In this document: positions 27,083 to 35,606 of the stretch, in pieces | Layout of the letters: the number at the start of each line of letters is the position of its first letter | Numbering within the stretch: the stretch's first letter is position 1 | Assembly (NCBI GenBank): GCA_963751695.1 | Contig: CAVVVP010000002.1 | Location: forward strand, 434,001 to 498,000 | Source of the DNA: SZUA-22 sp963751695 | GTDB lineage: Bacteria; Bacteroidota; Ignavibacteria; Ignavibacteriales; Melioribacteraceae | Direction of reading: 5' to 3' | Length of the DNA stretch: 64,000 nucleotides | Made by a program: the position numbers and the translations under genes | Notes under the pieces: model-generated | Database searches by the model: none | Seen by the model: only the letters and a program-made list of their open reading frames with translations | Told to the model about the DNA's origin: nothing

Positions 27083-29091
27083 CAATTAATTCTTAGCCTA
27101 TTCTTTGATGCTGCAGATTCACATTTTATCAAGCAGACCAGTCCATCTTTTATTTTTGTATTTGGTTCAATGCTTTGTGAAATAACTGTACCTGAACCCT
27201 GCGCTGAGTATCTAATTCCCAGATCGGTAAGAATTTTTATTGCTTCCCTTTTGGTGAAGTTGTGAAGATTAGGCATAACTGTACTGTCAATAGCATACTT
27301 CTTGAATGATTTCGTTTTCGTTATTGCATTTTTTTCTGGAAGATCTGAGGAAACAAATATATCATGATTCTGCTGTGGTTTTAGTTTTGGAGAATTCTCA
27401 TTTTTCTTCTCAGGAATTTCTTCAATGATCTTGTTTCTATCAGCGTCAAAAATCTTACTTGCAACTTCATGAAAGATTGGGGCTGCAACTTTTCCACCAT
27501 ACCTTCCCACTTTTGGAGAATCAACAATTATCAGTATTACCATTTGCGGGTTTTCAACTGGAAAGAATCCGACAAAAGAAGAATTATACTCTCTATTCGA
27601 ATATTGTTTATTAATTAACTTTTGAGATGTACCAGTCTTACCTCCGATAGATAGTCCAGGAACGCTTGCTAACTCTCCACTACCATCTTCAACAACACTT
27701 TTCATGATTTTTCTCATCCTTTCAGAAGTTACTTCAGAAATTACAGATCTAATCTTATTCTTCTCATATTCTTCTACTATGTTGCCACTAAAATCCTTGA
27801 CTTCCTTTACAATAAAAGGCTGCAAAAGATCTCCACCATTAATTAATGCTGAGTATGCTGTTATTAATTGTAATGGAGTTACCGAGATCTCATACCCATG
27901 CGAAATAAATTTCTTTGATATCTTAGAGTATGTTTTTGGCTTTTTCAATAGACCTGGAGTTTCTCCAGGGAGATCTATTGAGGTAAGATTTCCGAATCCA
28001 TAGTCACGAAGGAATCTATAAAATGTATCAGCATCAATTCTGTCGCTGAGTTTTGCCATCCCAATATTGCTGGAGTGTTTTATAATCCCCGCAGCTGTCA
28101 AATAATCATATTCATGAGTATCTCTGATTGTTGCTCCTCTGACTCTGTAAGTTCCATTCTCAGTATTTATGATCTCATCCTCACGAGTAAGATCTTCATC
28201 TAGAAGAATTGACATAATTATTGGTTTTATTGTTGAACCGGGTTCATAGGTATCAGTAACAACTCTATTTCTTCTTCTCGTATCTTTAGAAAGATTATAG
28301 TTTTTGGGATCATAGTCAGGTTGGTTAGATAAGGCCAGAATTTCGCCAGTGTGGGGATCCATAATTATACCCATGGCGGACTCACCTTGAAATTCCTTTA
28401 AACCCTTACTTATTTCTGATTCAAGAATCTTCTGATAATTTTTATTGATCGTTAACTTTACATTGTTTCCAGGTGTGGGTTTTGTAGAAATTTCTTGATT
28501 AACACTTATAACACGCCCTTTCACATCTTTCTCAATAAATCTGTATCCGTCATTACCAGTTAGTTGATCATTTAATTGATGTTCAATTCCTGCAACACCA
28601 ACTAACTGTTTATTTGCATAACCTAAAACGTGTGACGCTAGACTTCCATAAGGGTAGATTCTTGAGTAGTCCTCGCTCTTGAAATATCCATCAATTACAA
28701 ATTCTGCCAATTGTATAACTTCTTCTTTCACAGCTTTCTTTTCTAAACAAATATTTTTATTTGCTGAATTAAGTAATTTTAGATAATGGCTTTTCTTTTT
28801 CCCGAACACTTCTGAAAATTTAGCAGCTATCTTTTCTTTTTCATTTTTATTCGTCATTCTAGTGTCAACAAAAAGTGAAATATCGTCTTTTGTGTATGCA
28901 AGTATTTCGTTATTTCTATCTGTGATTAGACCTCTTTCAGCTTTAATTTTTACAGATGAATTCTGTTGGTTTTCAGCAATTTTTGCGAAATGATTGTGCT
29001 CAGACACCTGAATAGTAAATAGTCTCCCTACGAGTATTAGGAGTATTAGGAAGACAAACACGATTATGATCAAGGCTCGGGAATTATTCAT
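27082..29091 (-). CDS. ftsI: Septal penicillin-binding protein FtsI (PBP3) with C-terminal PASTA-like domain
   Basis: 669 residues. One N-terminal membrane anchor (about 6-24), a pedestal/dimerisation domain with RGLITDRNNEILAYT, and a transpeptidase domain with active-site STIKP (SxxK), SSN and KTGTS. The last ~65 residues (MPNLHNFTKREAIKILTDLGIRYSAQGSGTVI in part) form a PASTA-like unit, seen in many Gram-positive, Chlorobi and Bacteroidota division PBPs. It crosslinks septal wall with FtsW. It overlaps ftsL by 8 bases. Confidence 0.96.
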   Translation of the reverse strand: MNNSRALIIIVFVFLILLILVGRLFTIQVSEHNHFAKIAENQQNSSVKIKAERGLITDRNNEILAYTKDDISLFVDTRMTNKNEKEKIAAKFSEVFGKKKSHYLKLLNSANKNICLEKKAVKEEVIQLAEFVIDGYFKSEDYSRIYPYGSLASHVLGYANKQLVGVAGIEHQLNDQLTGNDGYRFIEKDVKGRVISVNQEISTKPTPGNNVKLTINKNYQKILESEISKGLKEFQGESAMGIIMDPHTGEILALSNQPDYDPKNYNLSKDTRRRNRVVTDTYEPGSTIKPIIMSILLDEDLTREDEIINTENGTYRVRGATIRDTHEYDYLTAAGIIKHSSNIGMAKLSDRIDADTFYRFLRDYGFGNLTSIDLPGETPGLLKKPKTYSKISKKFISHGYEISVTPLQLITAYSALINGGDLLQPFIVKEVKDFSGNIVEEYEKNKIRSVISEVTSERMRKIMKSVVEDGSGELASVPGLSIGGKTGTSQKLINKQYSNREYNSSFVGFFPVENPQMVILIIVDSPKVGRYGGKVAAPIFHEVASKIFDADRNKIIEEIPEKKNENSPKLKPQQNHDIFVSSDLPEKNAITKTKSFKKYAIDSTVMPNLHNFTKREAIKILTDLGIRYSAQGSGTVISQSIEPNTKIKDGLVCLIKCESAASKNRLRIN

Positions 29092-29434
29092 ATTTACTAT
29101 TTACTATTCTCTTGATCCTGTTTATTTTTTCTTGACTAATAAATAATTGCTCAACCGGTGCATCAATTCTTACCATACCTAATTTTTCCATTGCTAGATT
29201 TACTATTCTATCTTCTGATTCAAGTTTTTGTACTTCAGCAATTCTGGATTCCAATTTGTTTTGAAGCGCTCCCAGCTCTTCTTCCATCATTACAATTTCT
29301 TTTGATAGATACCTGTTTTCGGTATTTAGAATAAGGTATAAAAAAATTGAACCGACGATCGGTACAACTACATAAATTATTATTTTTCCAATCGATCCTT
29401 TCTTTCTAGATCTATTATTTTTTCGTTTTTTCAT
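29084..29434 (-). CDS. ftsL: FtsL-like cell division protein
   Basis: 116 residues: a very basic cytoplasmic N-terminus (MKKRKNNRSRKKG), one membrane segment (about 17-38) and a periplasmic coiled coil (about 45-80). The closing VNLAMEKLGMVRIDAPVEQ is the short conserved patch of FtsL/DivIC-like proteins. It has little sequence signal otherwise; the call rests on topology and position between rsmH and ftsI. It starts inside the rsmH stop (ATGA overlap). FtsL joins FtsQ and FtsB to activate FtsWI. Confidence 0.85.
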   Translation of the reverse strand: MKKRKNNRSRKKGSIGKIIIYVVVPIVGSIFLYLILNTENRYLSKEIVMMEEELGALQNKLESRIAEVQKLESEDRIVNLAMEKLGMVRIDAPVEQLFISQEKINRIKRIVNSKYE

Positions 29435-30351
29435 ATTTTTTCAGCAACTCTCAGTTTGGCACTTCTAGATCTTCTATTTTCTGTTATCTCCACTTGTGTA
29501 GGTATAACTGGTTTTCTAGTCAATATTTTAAGACTAGGTGTTGTGTTGCAAACACATACTGGAATTTCCGGTGGACACACACAACTGAGTGTTTGCTGTT
29601 TAAAAAAATCTTTTACTATTCTATCTTCTAATGAGTGGAAGGTTATAATTGCTATTCTTCCACCAACATTTAAAATCGATAATGATTTTTCGAGCAAATC
29701 TTCTAGTTCATCTAGCTCATTGTTAACATAAATTCTGAAAGCTTGAAAAACCCTTGATAATGATTTTAATGCAAATTTGGGATGGCTAACACCTTCAACT
29801 ATTTCACGTAGTTTTTCTGTAGTCATAATTTTCTTTTCTTTCCTAGCTTCAACAATTCTTTTTGCAATAATTCTGGATTTCTTTTCCTCTCCATAATTGT
29901 AAATAATATTTGCAATTTCTTCTTCAGAATACTTGTTTATAACAAATGAAGCAGGATGTCCCTTTGATTTATCCATCCGCAAATCAAGTAGAGAATTTTC
30001 CCTGAACGAAAAACCGGAGTCTTTATCGTCAAGCTGGAAGGAAGAGACACCTAGATCTGCAAAAATGCCATCATAATTTTCAATGAACTCGATTCTTGAA
30101 ATATTTAAAATATCTGTAAAACTCGTGTTATAGAGTTTAACTCTTTTGTCGTCTTTGAATTTTGACTTGCAATGGTTGTAAGCGGTTGTATCCTTATCAG
30201 TTCCGATGAACTTTGCACTGTGTGAAAGTTTTGATAAAATTGTTTTCGTGTGTCCACCAAAACCAACGGTTCCTTCAAAATATACACCCGATTCGTTTGT
30301 CACTAAATAGTCCACAGTTTCATTTAAAAGAACGGGTGTGTGATATTGCAT
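29431..30351 (-). CDS. rsmH: 16S rRNA (cytosine(1402)-N(4))-methyltransferase RsmH (MraW)
   Basis: 306 residues. Begins MQYHTPVLLNETVDYL, SAM site GTVGFGGHTKTIL, then FADLGVSSFQLDDKDSGFSF and ITFHSLEDRIVKDFF, all diagnostic. The C-terminal half carries a Cys-rich CVCPPEIPVCVC insertion, common in this family. It methylates C1402 in the ribosomal P site. It lies 4 bases after mraZ at the head of the dcw cluster. Confidence 0.97.
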   Translation of the reverse strand: MQYHTPVLLNETVDYLVTNESGVYFEGTVGFGGHTKTILSKLSHSAKFIGTDKDTTAYNHCKSKFKDDKRVKLYNTSFTDILNISRIEFIENYDGIFADLGVSSFQLDDKDSGFSFRENSLLDLRMDKSKGHPASFVINKYSEEEIANIIYNYGEEKKSRIIAKRIVEARKEKKIMTTEKLREIVEGVSHPKFALKSLSRVFQAFRIYVNNELDELEDLLEKSLSILNVGGRIAIITFHSLEDRIVKDFFKQQTLSCVCPPEIPVCVCNTTPSLKILTRKPVIPTQVEITENRRSRSAKLRVAEKI

Positions 30352-30355
30352 TACA

Positions 30356-30808
30356 TTACATGTCCATTACTTCTTTGGCAATTTCTTCGTAAGAATCCTC
30401 GATGTCATTTAGATATTCTTCATAAGCATTAGGATTCCAGACTTCGATATATTTGTTCATACCGAGAATTAAGACTTCTTTCTCGATCTCTGCAAATTCG
30501 ATTAGCTGTTTAGGTACCATAAGTCGTGATTGAGAATCGAATCTATCTTCTGCTGCTTCTTGTAAAAACATTCTCATGAATTTTGCATCTTTGGGATCAA
30601 ATGTATTTAACTTGTCCAACTTACTTGCAAGGAGTTCTTTCCAATAGTCCATTGGATAAATATTTATACATTTGGCAGAGCCTCTTGTCAGCACGAATGT
30701 GTCGTTTGATTCTGCAGAAACAAACTTCCTCATTCTTGCAGGAATTGAGATTCTTCCTTTTGCGTCGATCGAATATTTATAATTTCCTAAAAACATAATT
30801 TTTGACAT
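30356..30808 (-). CDS. mraZ: Transcriptional regulator MraZ
   Basis: 150 residues, two AbrB-like swapped-hairpin repeats: MFLGNYKYSIDAKGRISIPARMR (first) and EDRFDSQSRLMVPKQLIEFA (second). Start ATG 30808 or ATG 30796; most homologs start at the second (MFLG). Neither has a clear Shine-Dalgarno. MraZ binds GTGG-type repeats upstream of its own gene and controls the dcw operon in other bacteria. First gene of the cluster. Confidence 0.95.
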   Translation of the reverse strand: MSKIMFLGNYKYSIDAKGRISIPARMRKFVSAESNDTFVLTRGSAKCINIYPMDYWKELLASKLDKLNTFDPKDAKFMRMFLQEAAEDRFDSQSRLMVPKQLIEFAEIEKEVLILGMNKYIEVWNPNAYEEYLNDIEDSYEEIAKEVMDM

Positions 30809-30832
30809 TATTAGGGAGAATTAAACACTTTT

Positions 30833-30876
30833 CCCCACTACTCCGAAAAATAACTCTTTTTCATGGGAAATGTCAA
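30833..30876 (-). promoter_or_regulatory. Candidate promoter and MraZ-box-like site of the dcw cluster
   Basis: On the minus strand TTGACA (30876-30871) is followed after 17 bases by TTATTTTTC (30853-30845), which is closer to the Bacteroidota -7 pattern TAnnTTTG than to a sigma70 -10. Downstream is AGTGGGGAAAAGTG, whose GTGGGG (30838-30833) and following AGTG resemble the GTGG repeats bound by MraZ. Only one full box is present; the second is degenerate. The position, 25-68 bases before mraZ, fits. Confidence 0.45.
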
Positions 30877-31067
30877 GTACTTTTTGCTATTTTTTTTATC
30901 AGCAAACCTAGCTTAAGTTATTTTATTATTAGAATTTAGCTATTACAAATCAGATATCTAGTATTTTAAAAAGGTTCAAATAAAATAGTATTTGCTAGAT
31001 TATAGTTTTTTTGCTTAATTGTGTACAAAAGAATGTAATTTTTATTAACTCTTTGGTATATAATTTC

Positions 31068-31880
31068 ATGAAAAACAAGACAATTTTGATAACGGGAGCA
31101 ACAGATGGAATAGGAAAACAAACGGCAATCGAACTAATTAGAATGGGAGCACGTGTTATTTTACATGGAAGAAATAATGATAGTTGCGGAAAAGCAATTG
31201 ATGTAATTAAGCAAGAAACAAAAACTTATTCGATCGAATATATTTCTTGTGATCTTTCTTCTCTTGCCGAAGTGAAAAAAATGTCTAAAAATATTTATGA
31301 AAATTACAAAAAAATTGATGTGCTAATCAATAATGCAGGTGTTTATGAGAATGAAAAGGTTCTCACCGTAGATGGATATGAAAGAACTTTTGCAATAAAT
31401 TATTTAGCTCATTTTCTACTTACAATTTCATTACTCGATCGTCTTAAATCATCATCTCCATCTAGAATAATTAATGTTAGTTCTGTTGCACATCAAAATT
31501 GTGATTTTGACTTGCAAAATTTATTTGCTGAAAAGAATTTCGATGCTTACAACTCATATGCAATATCAAAAGCCGCAAATGTTCTTTTTACTTACAAGTT
31601 AGCTGAAAAACTTAGAGGGGATAACCTTACAGTGAATGCATTGCACCCTGGAGTGATTACCACGAAACTTTTATCCAAGGGATTTGGTATTAACGGAGCA
31701 AGCTTAAAATCTGGAGCAGAAACATCTGTCTACTTAGCCTCTTCCAGTGATTTAGAAAAAGTAACTGGAAAATACTTCTCTGATTCTAGGGAGAAATTAT
31801 CAGCTCGATTTACTTATGATAAAGAACTTCAACAGAAATTCTGGGATTTAAGCTATAAAATGATTAAAAGGTATCTCTAA
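31068..31880 (+). CDS. Short-chain dehydrogenase/reductase (retinol dehydrogenase-like SDR)
   Basis: 270 residues from ATG 31068; a frame open from 31011 adds 19 residues without SDR homology. Cofactor motif TGATDGIGKQT at residues 9-19, NNAG (LINNAGVYENE), active-site Ser in NVSSVAHQ and YAISK (YxxxK). The HGRNNDS sequence after strand 2 suggests NADPH. It is similar in layout to RDH11-14/WWOX-type SDRs. Substrate unknown. It converges with the transporter gene 18 bases downstream. Confidence 0.88.
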   Translation: MKNKTILITGATDGIGKQTAIELIRMGARVILHGRNNDSCGKAIDVIKQETKTYSIEYISCDLSSLAEVKKMSKNIYENYKKIDVLINNAGVYENEKVLTVDGYERTFAINYLAHFLLTISLLDRLKSSSPSRIINVSSVAHQNCDFDLQNLFAEKNFDAYNSYAISKAANVLFTYKLAEKLRGDNLTVNALHPGVITTKLLSKGFGINGASLKSGAETSVYLASSSDLEKVTGKYFSDSREKLSARFTYDKELQQKFWDLSYKMIKRYL

Positions 31881-31898
31881 ATACAATCTAAACAGATT

Positions 31899-33233
31899 CT
31901 ATTGTTTCTTATTCTTATCAATTTTATTTGTTACAAATCTAAATATCAATAGAGATAGAGCAGAAACTAATCCTATGGCAACAAAATAATACCAAAGCAA
32001 ATGTGCATCAGTATAATAAGCTGCCCGCTGAATTTCGGTTAATCCTTGCGGTAAAGTATTTGGATTTGGGCAATATCTATCCAATAAAAATCCTGACATG
32101 CTGAATCCAATTATTGCAGAAAAAAAGGAGTGAATGTGACTGAAGCCAAGATACAATCCCTCCTCCCCTTTGGGCGCTTGGAACGAAAAGTACTCTAAAA
32201 ATCTAGGGGAGATGAAACACTCAGCCAATCCTTGAATCGCAATTCCAATTATCATCATCACCGTTAACGGATGAAGATCAAATAAACCGAATACTGAAAC
32301 TGCAGTTCCCGTAATAGCTTCAAGTTCTTGACTAAGAGCCATCGCTAAGGCAGAGATTGGCATTAGAAGCATTCCCCACAGCATTGATGTTACTGCTGGT
32401 TTATTCTTCATCATCTGTGTAACAAAAACAACAAATATCACAACAACAGCAGGATTTACATTTGCCAGCCATTCTGGTTTTGCACTTTCACCAAGTAGTC
32501 TTATTACATACTTAGGCATTGTTGCATAAAGTTGACCCTGTATCAACCAAAATCCAGTAATGATGATTGTAAGAACCCATAATCGAGGTTTTTTAAGAAT
32601 GCCAAACAAAGCTCTGAAAATATCATTAATATTTTTGCCTTCATGCGAGCGGTCAGGTTCTTGGTAAAAGAAAATTGCAAATACCAATGCAATAAAAGCC
32701 ATCAAAGCAGAAAAGAAGTTCACATATTCTAATCCAAGCCCTTGGCGAATGTAAGGTACAAATGTTTTTCCACTGAATGCACCGATATTAACAACCCAAT
32801 AGAAGAGCGAGTAACCTCTTGCTCTATTGGCTTCAGTTGTGGTTTTTGCGACAGTTCCGGTTATTAACGGTTTTATAAATGAGGCACCGACCAGCAAGAT
32901 AAATAAAAATGAAAGAACAGGAATCTTTGTATGAAAAACCCCCAGAAAAAAATAACCAATGGTCATGAGACCAAAAGCTAGGATCATTCCCTTTCTAAAA
33001 CCGATCTTATCTACATAAGCTCCTACAAATGTAGGAAACAGATAAAGCAATCCATAAAATAGACCAGCAACAATTCCTGTTTCTATATCCGTAAAGCCGA
33101 CAATATCAGTAAGATAAAGTGTAAGAACTACAAAAAAACCATAATAAGCTGCTCGCTCGCATAATTCCATAAAATTAGCAAGCCAAAAATCTTTTGGAAA
33201 TTTCCAGCTCTCTTTTTGTACCAAGTCAGTCAT
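31899..33233 (-). CDS. MFS transporter of the POT/PTR (proton-dependent oligopeptide) type
   Basis: 444 residues, about 12 membrane segments. The N-terminal FWLANFMELCERAAYYG carries the ExxERxxYY proton-coupling motif of POT transporters, and GAYVDKIGFRKGMI is the loop 2-3 motif. A GLAECFISPRFLEYFSFQAPKGEEG stretch matches the later POT signature region in part. Probably imports peptides or related solutes with protons. The neighbouring divergent sugar-type module hints that it may carry its substrate, but this is only positional. The start is ATG 33233 with no strong ribosome site. Confidence 0.82.
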   Translation of the reverse strand: MTDLVQKESWKFPKDFWLANFMELCERAAYYGFFVVLTLYLTDIVGFTDIETGIVAGLFYGLLYLFPTFVGAYVDKIGFRKGMILAFGLMTIGYFFLGVFHTKIPVLSFLFILLVGASFIKPLITGTVAKTTTEANRARGYSLFYWVVNIGAFSGKTFVPYIRQGLGLEYVNFFSALMAFIALVFAIFFYQEPDRSHEGKNINDIFRALFGILKKPRLWVLTIIITGFWLIQGQLYATMPKYVIRLLGESAKPEWLANVNPAVVVIFVVFVTQMMKNKPAVTSMLWGMLLMPISALAMALSQELEAITGTAVSVFGLFDLHPLTVMMIIGIAIQGLAECFISPRFLEYFSFQAPKGEEGLYLGFSHIHSFFSAIIGFSMSGFLLDRYCPNPNTLPQGLTEIQRAAYYTDAHLLWYYFVAIGLVSALSLLIFRFVTNKIDKNKKQ

Positions 33234-33504
33234 ATTAAGCCAACTATTTGTCTAAGAAAAATATTTGCAAAGATAAGGTGAAAAAAATAGAATTGATAGA
33301 GAAAACTTCTCTCGAAACTAGTTGTATCTTTCTAGTCGTACTAATTTTATAATGATTTTTTTAAAAATAATTGCTAGTTTGAACAATCGTTTGTTTAGTA
33401 TTATTAACTTAATATTTGCATATTTACGATAAGACGATCTTAGAATAGATATTTGCAAGTTAGATCAAAGCTGTTTGCAAAATAAATAGAAAAAAGGAGG
33501 AAAC

Positions 33505-34236
33505 TTGAAAATTTTTAATTTTAGTCGAATTGTTCTCTTTACAGTTTTTATCAGTCTCTCTTTTACTCTTCATGTCCAATCGAATAATCAAAAATCAGTC
33601 TTATTAGTTTATGGGGGTTGGGAAGGTCATAATCCAGAAGGATTCAAAAACCTTTTCCTCCCTTGGCTTGAAGATCAAGGATTTGATGTGACCGTTTCAA
33701 ACTCGCTAGATATATATGCGGATTCAATTAAAATGTCAAACTTTGATCTAATTGTTCAAACATGGACAATGGGAGAACTCACAAAAGAACAATCTAAGGG
33801 TTTATTGACCGCAGTTGCAAATGGAACCGGTTTAGCAGGATGCCACGGTGGAATAACTGATGCATTTAGGTGCAATCTTGAATATTTGAATGTTGTAGGC
33901 GGACAATTCTTATCTCATCCAGGTGGCAGTATTGAATACGAGGTCAATTTTACGGATGTATCTGATCCAATTACTGAGGGACTAGGTGACTTTACAATAA
34001 AATCTGAACAATACTATATGGCTATGAATCCAGGGGTAAAAGTGCTTGCAACAACAACATTTTCCGGAGAGTATGCTGAGTGGTCCAGAGATGTAGTCAT
34101 GCCGGTAGTTTGGAAGAGAACATGGGGAAAAGGGAAAGTTTTTGTAAACGCTTTGGGGCATTCAATAGATGAATACGAAATTGAACAAGTAATGGAAGTT
34201 ACAAAGCGCGGATTCAACTGGGCTATTAGAGATTAA
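33505..34236 (+). CDS. Secreted ThuA-like domain protein
   Basis: 243 residues from TTG 33505 preceded by AAGGAGG. Signal peptide up to about residue 26 (FTLHVQS). ThuA-type glutamine-amidotransferase-like fold: VLLVYGGWEGHNPEGF, LIVQTWTMGELTKEQ, GLAGCHGGITDAFR, HPGG and WGKGKVFVNALGHS. ThuA proteins occur with sugar dehydrogenases; the reaction is not well defined. It starts the plus-strand trio with the Gfo/Idh/MocA and HEAT genes (32 and 30 base gaps). Confidence 0.87.
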   Translation: MKIFNFSRIVLFTVFISLSFTLHVQSNNQKSVLLVYGGWEGHNPEGFKNLFLPWLEDQGFDVTVSNSLDIYADSIKMSNFDLIVQTWTMGELTKEQSKGLLTAVANGTGLAGCHGGITDAFRCNLEYLNVVGGQFLSHPGGSIEYEVNFTDVSDPITEGLGDFTIKSEQYYMAMNPGVKVLATTTFSGEYAEWSRDVVMPVVWKRTWGKGKVFVNALGHSIDEYEIEQVMEVTKRGFNWAIRD

Positions 34237-34268
34237 AAATTTTATATAAAAACTGGAGTACCAGATAT

Positions 34269-35576
34269 ATGAAGAAGAAACAAAATCGAAGAGAGTTTAT
34301 TAAACGGAGCGTCGGCGCTGTTGCAGGTTTAACAGCATTCCCATATTTAGTTCCTTCAAAAGTGCTAGGAAGAAATAGTATTATCTCCCCAAGCGATAAG
34401 ATCAGAGTCGGATGTATTGGGTTGGGATGGCAAGGGCCAGGAAATATGGACAATTTTTTAAGCGAACAAGACGCACTTATTGTTGCAGTCTGCGACATTG
34501 ATAAAAACCATCTTGCTGAAAACAAAAAAACTGTAGATACTTATTATGGCAATAGTGATTGTAAACCATATCATGATTATAAGGAACTTCTTGCTAGGAA
34601 GGACATTGATGCTGTATCAATCGCCCTACCAGATCACTGGCATGCCATTGCAGCTGTTGACGCTGCAAGAGCTGGAAAAGATATTTACGGAGAAAAACCG
34701 CTTTCACACAATCTACACGAGGGTCGAGCAATTTGTGATTCAGTAAAAAGATATGGTAGGATTTGGCAGACTGGAAGTTGGCAAAGATCTCAAAGCAATT
34801 TTAGGTTCGGAAGTGAGCTTGTTAGAAATGGAAGAATTGGTAAAGTCCATACCGTCGAAGTAGGTTTACCTTCAGGCCAATCTAACTTCGATGGCCTATC
34901 AGACCAGTTTATGGAGGTACCTCCTGAGCTTGACTACGAAACTTGGTTAGGACCTGCTCCGCTTGCACCTTACGCACCAGCTCGCGTACATAAAAGCTGG
35001 CGTTGGAATTTAGACTATGGTGGAGGTCAATTAATGGATTGGATTGGTCATCATGGTGATATTGCCCATTGGGGATTAGGATTAGATAATACTGGACCTG
35101 TTGAAATTTCCGGAGTTGGAGAATATACACGGACTAATGTTTGGAACAGTGCTACAAAATATAAGGTTCATACAAAGTATGCGGATGGGCTTAAAATGGT
35201 AATAGCTGGCGGGTATGATGAAATATGGGGCGGGACAAAATGGATAGGTGATGAAGGCTGGATTTGGGTTAGTCGTGGTGGTCAGATTAAATCCAGCAAT
35301 AAATTGCTTTTGACTGATACAATTAAACCTCACGAAATCCATCTGTTCAAATCACCGGGTCACATTCGTAATTTCCTAGACTGTATAAGAAGCAGAGAAG
35401 AGACGCTTACTCCCTGTGAAACAGCTCATCGTTCTGCTACACCTGGGCATTTGGGGCAAATTGCAATGTTATTAAATAGAACAATTAAGTTTGACCCAAC
35501 AACAGAGCAGATTATCGGTGATCCCGTTGCTTCAAGATTACTTGGAAGACCAATGCGTAGTCCGTATCATTTATAA
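34269..35576 (+). CDS. Gfo/Idh/MocA family oxidoreductase with Tat-type signal
   Basis: 435 residues. N-terminal NRREFIKRSVGAVAGLTAF is a twin-arginine signal, so a folded cofactor-bearing enzyme is exported. Rossmann motif VGCIGLGWQGPGN, VAVCDIDKNH, DAVSIALPDHWHAIAA and the EKPLSHN (EKP) catalytic lysine follow, then the C-terminal GFO domain (SWRWNLDYGGGQLMDWIGHHGDIAHWGLG in part). It probably oxidises or rearranges a sugar or cyclitol with NAD(P). It shares an operon with ThuA and HEAT proteins. Confidence 0.9.
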   Translation: MKKKQNRREFIKRSVGAVAGLTAFPYLVPSKVLGRNSIISPSDKIRVGCIGLGWQGPGNMDNFLSEQDALIVAVCDIDKNHLAENKKTVDTYYGNSDCKPYHDYKELLARKDIDAVSIALPDHWHAIAAVDAARAGKDIYGEKPLSHNLHEGRAICDSVKRYGRIWQTGSWQRSQSNFRFGSELVRNGRIGKVHTVEVGLPSGQSNFDGLSDQFMEVPPELDYETWLGPAPLAPYAPARVHKSWRWNLDYGGGQLMDWIGHHGDIAHWGLGLDNTGPVEISGVGEYTRTNVWNSATKYKVHTKYADGLKMVIAGGYDEIWGGTKWIGDEGWIWVSRGGQIKSSNKLLLTDTIKPHEIHLFKSPGHIRNFLDCIRSREETLTPCETAHRSATPGHLGQIAMLLNRTIKFDPTTEQIIGDPVASRLLGRPMRSPYHL

Positions 35577-35606
35577 AATATGAATATAATTTTTCGAGGT
35601 TATTAA

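Noticed and set aside
31883..31905. Possible terminator between the convergent SDR and MFS genes
   Set aside because: Only a 5-bp AATCT/AGATT stem with an interrupted T-tract; too weak to annotate.
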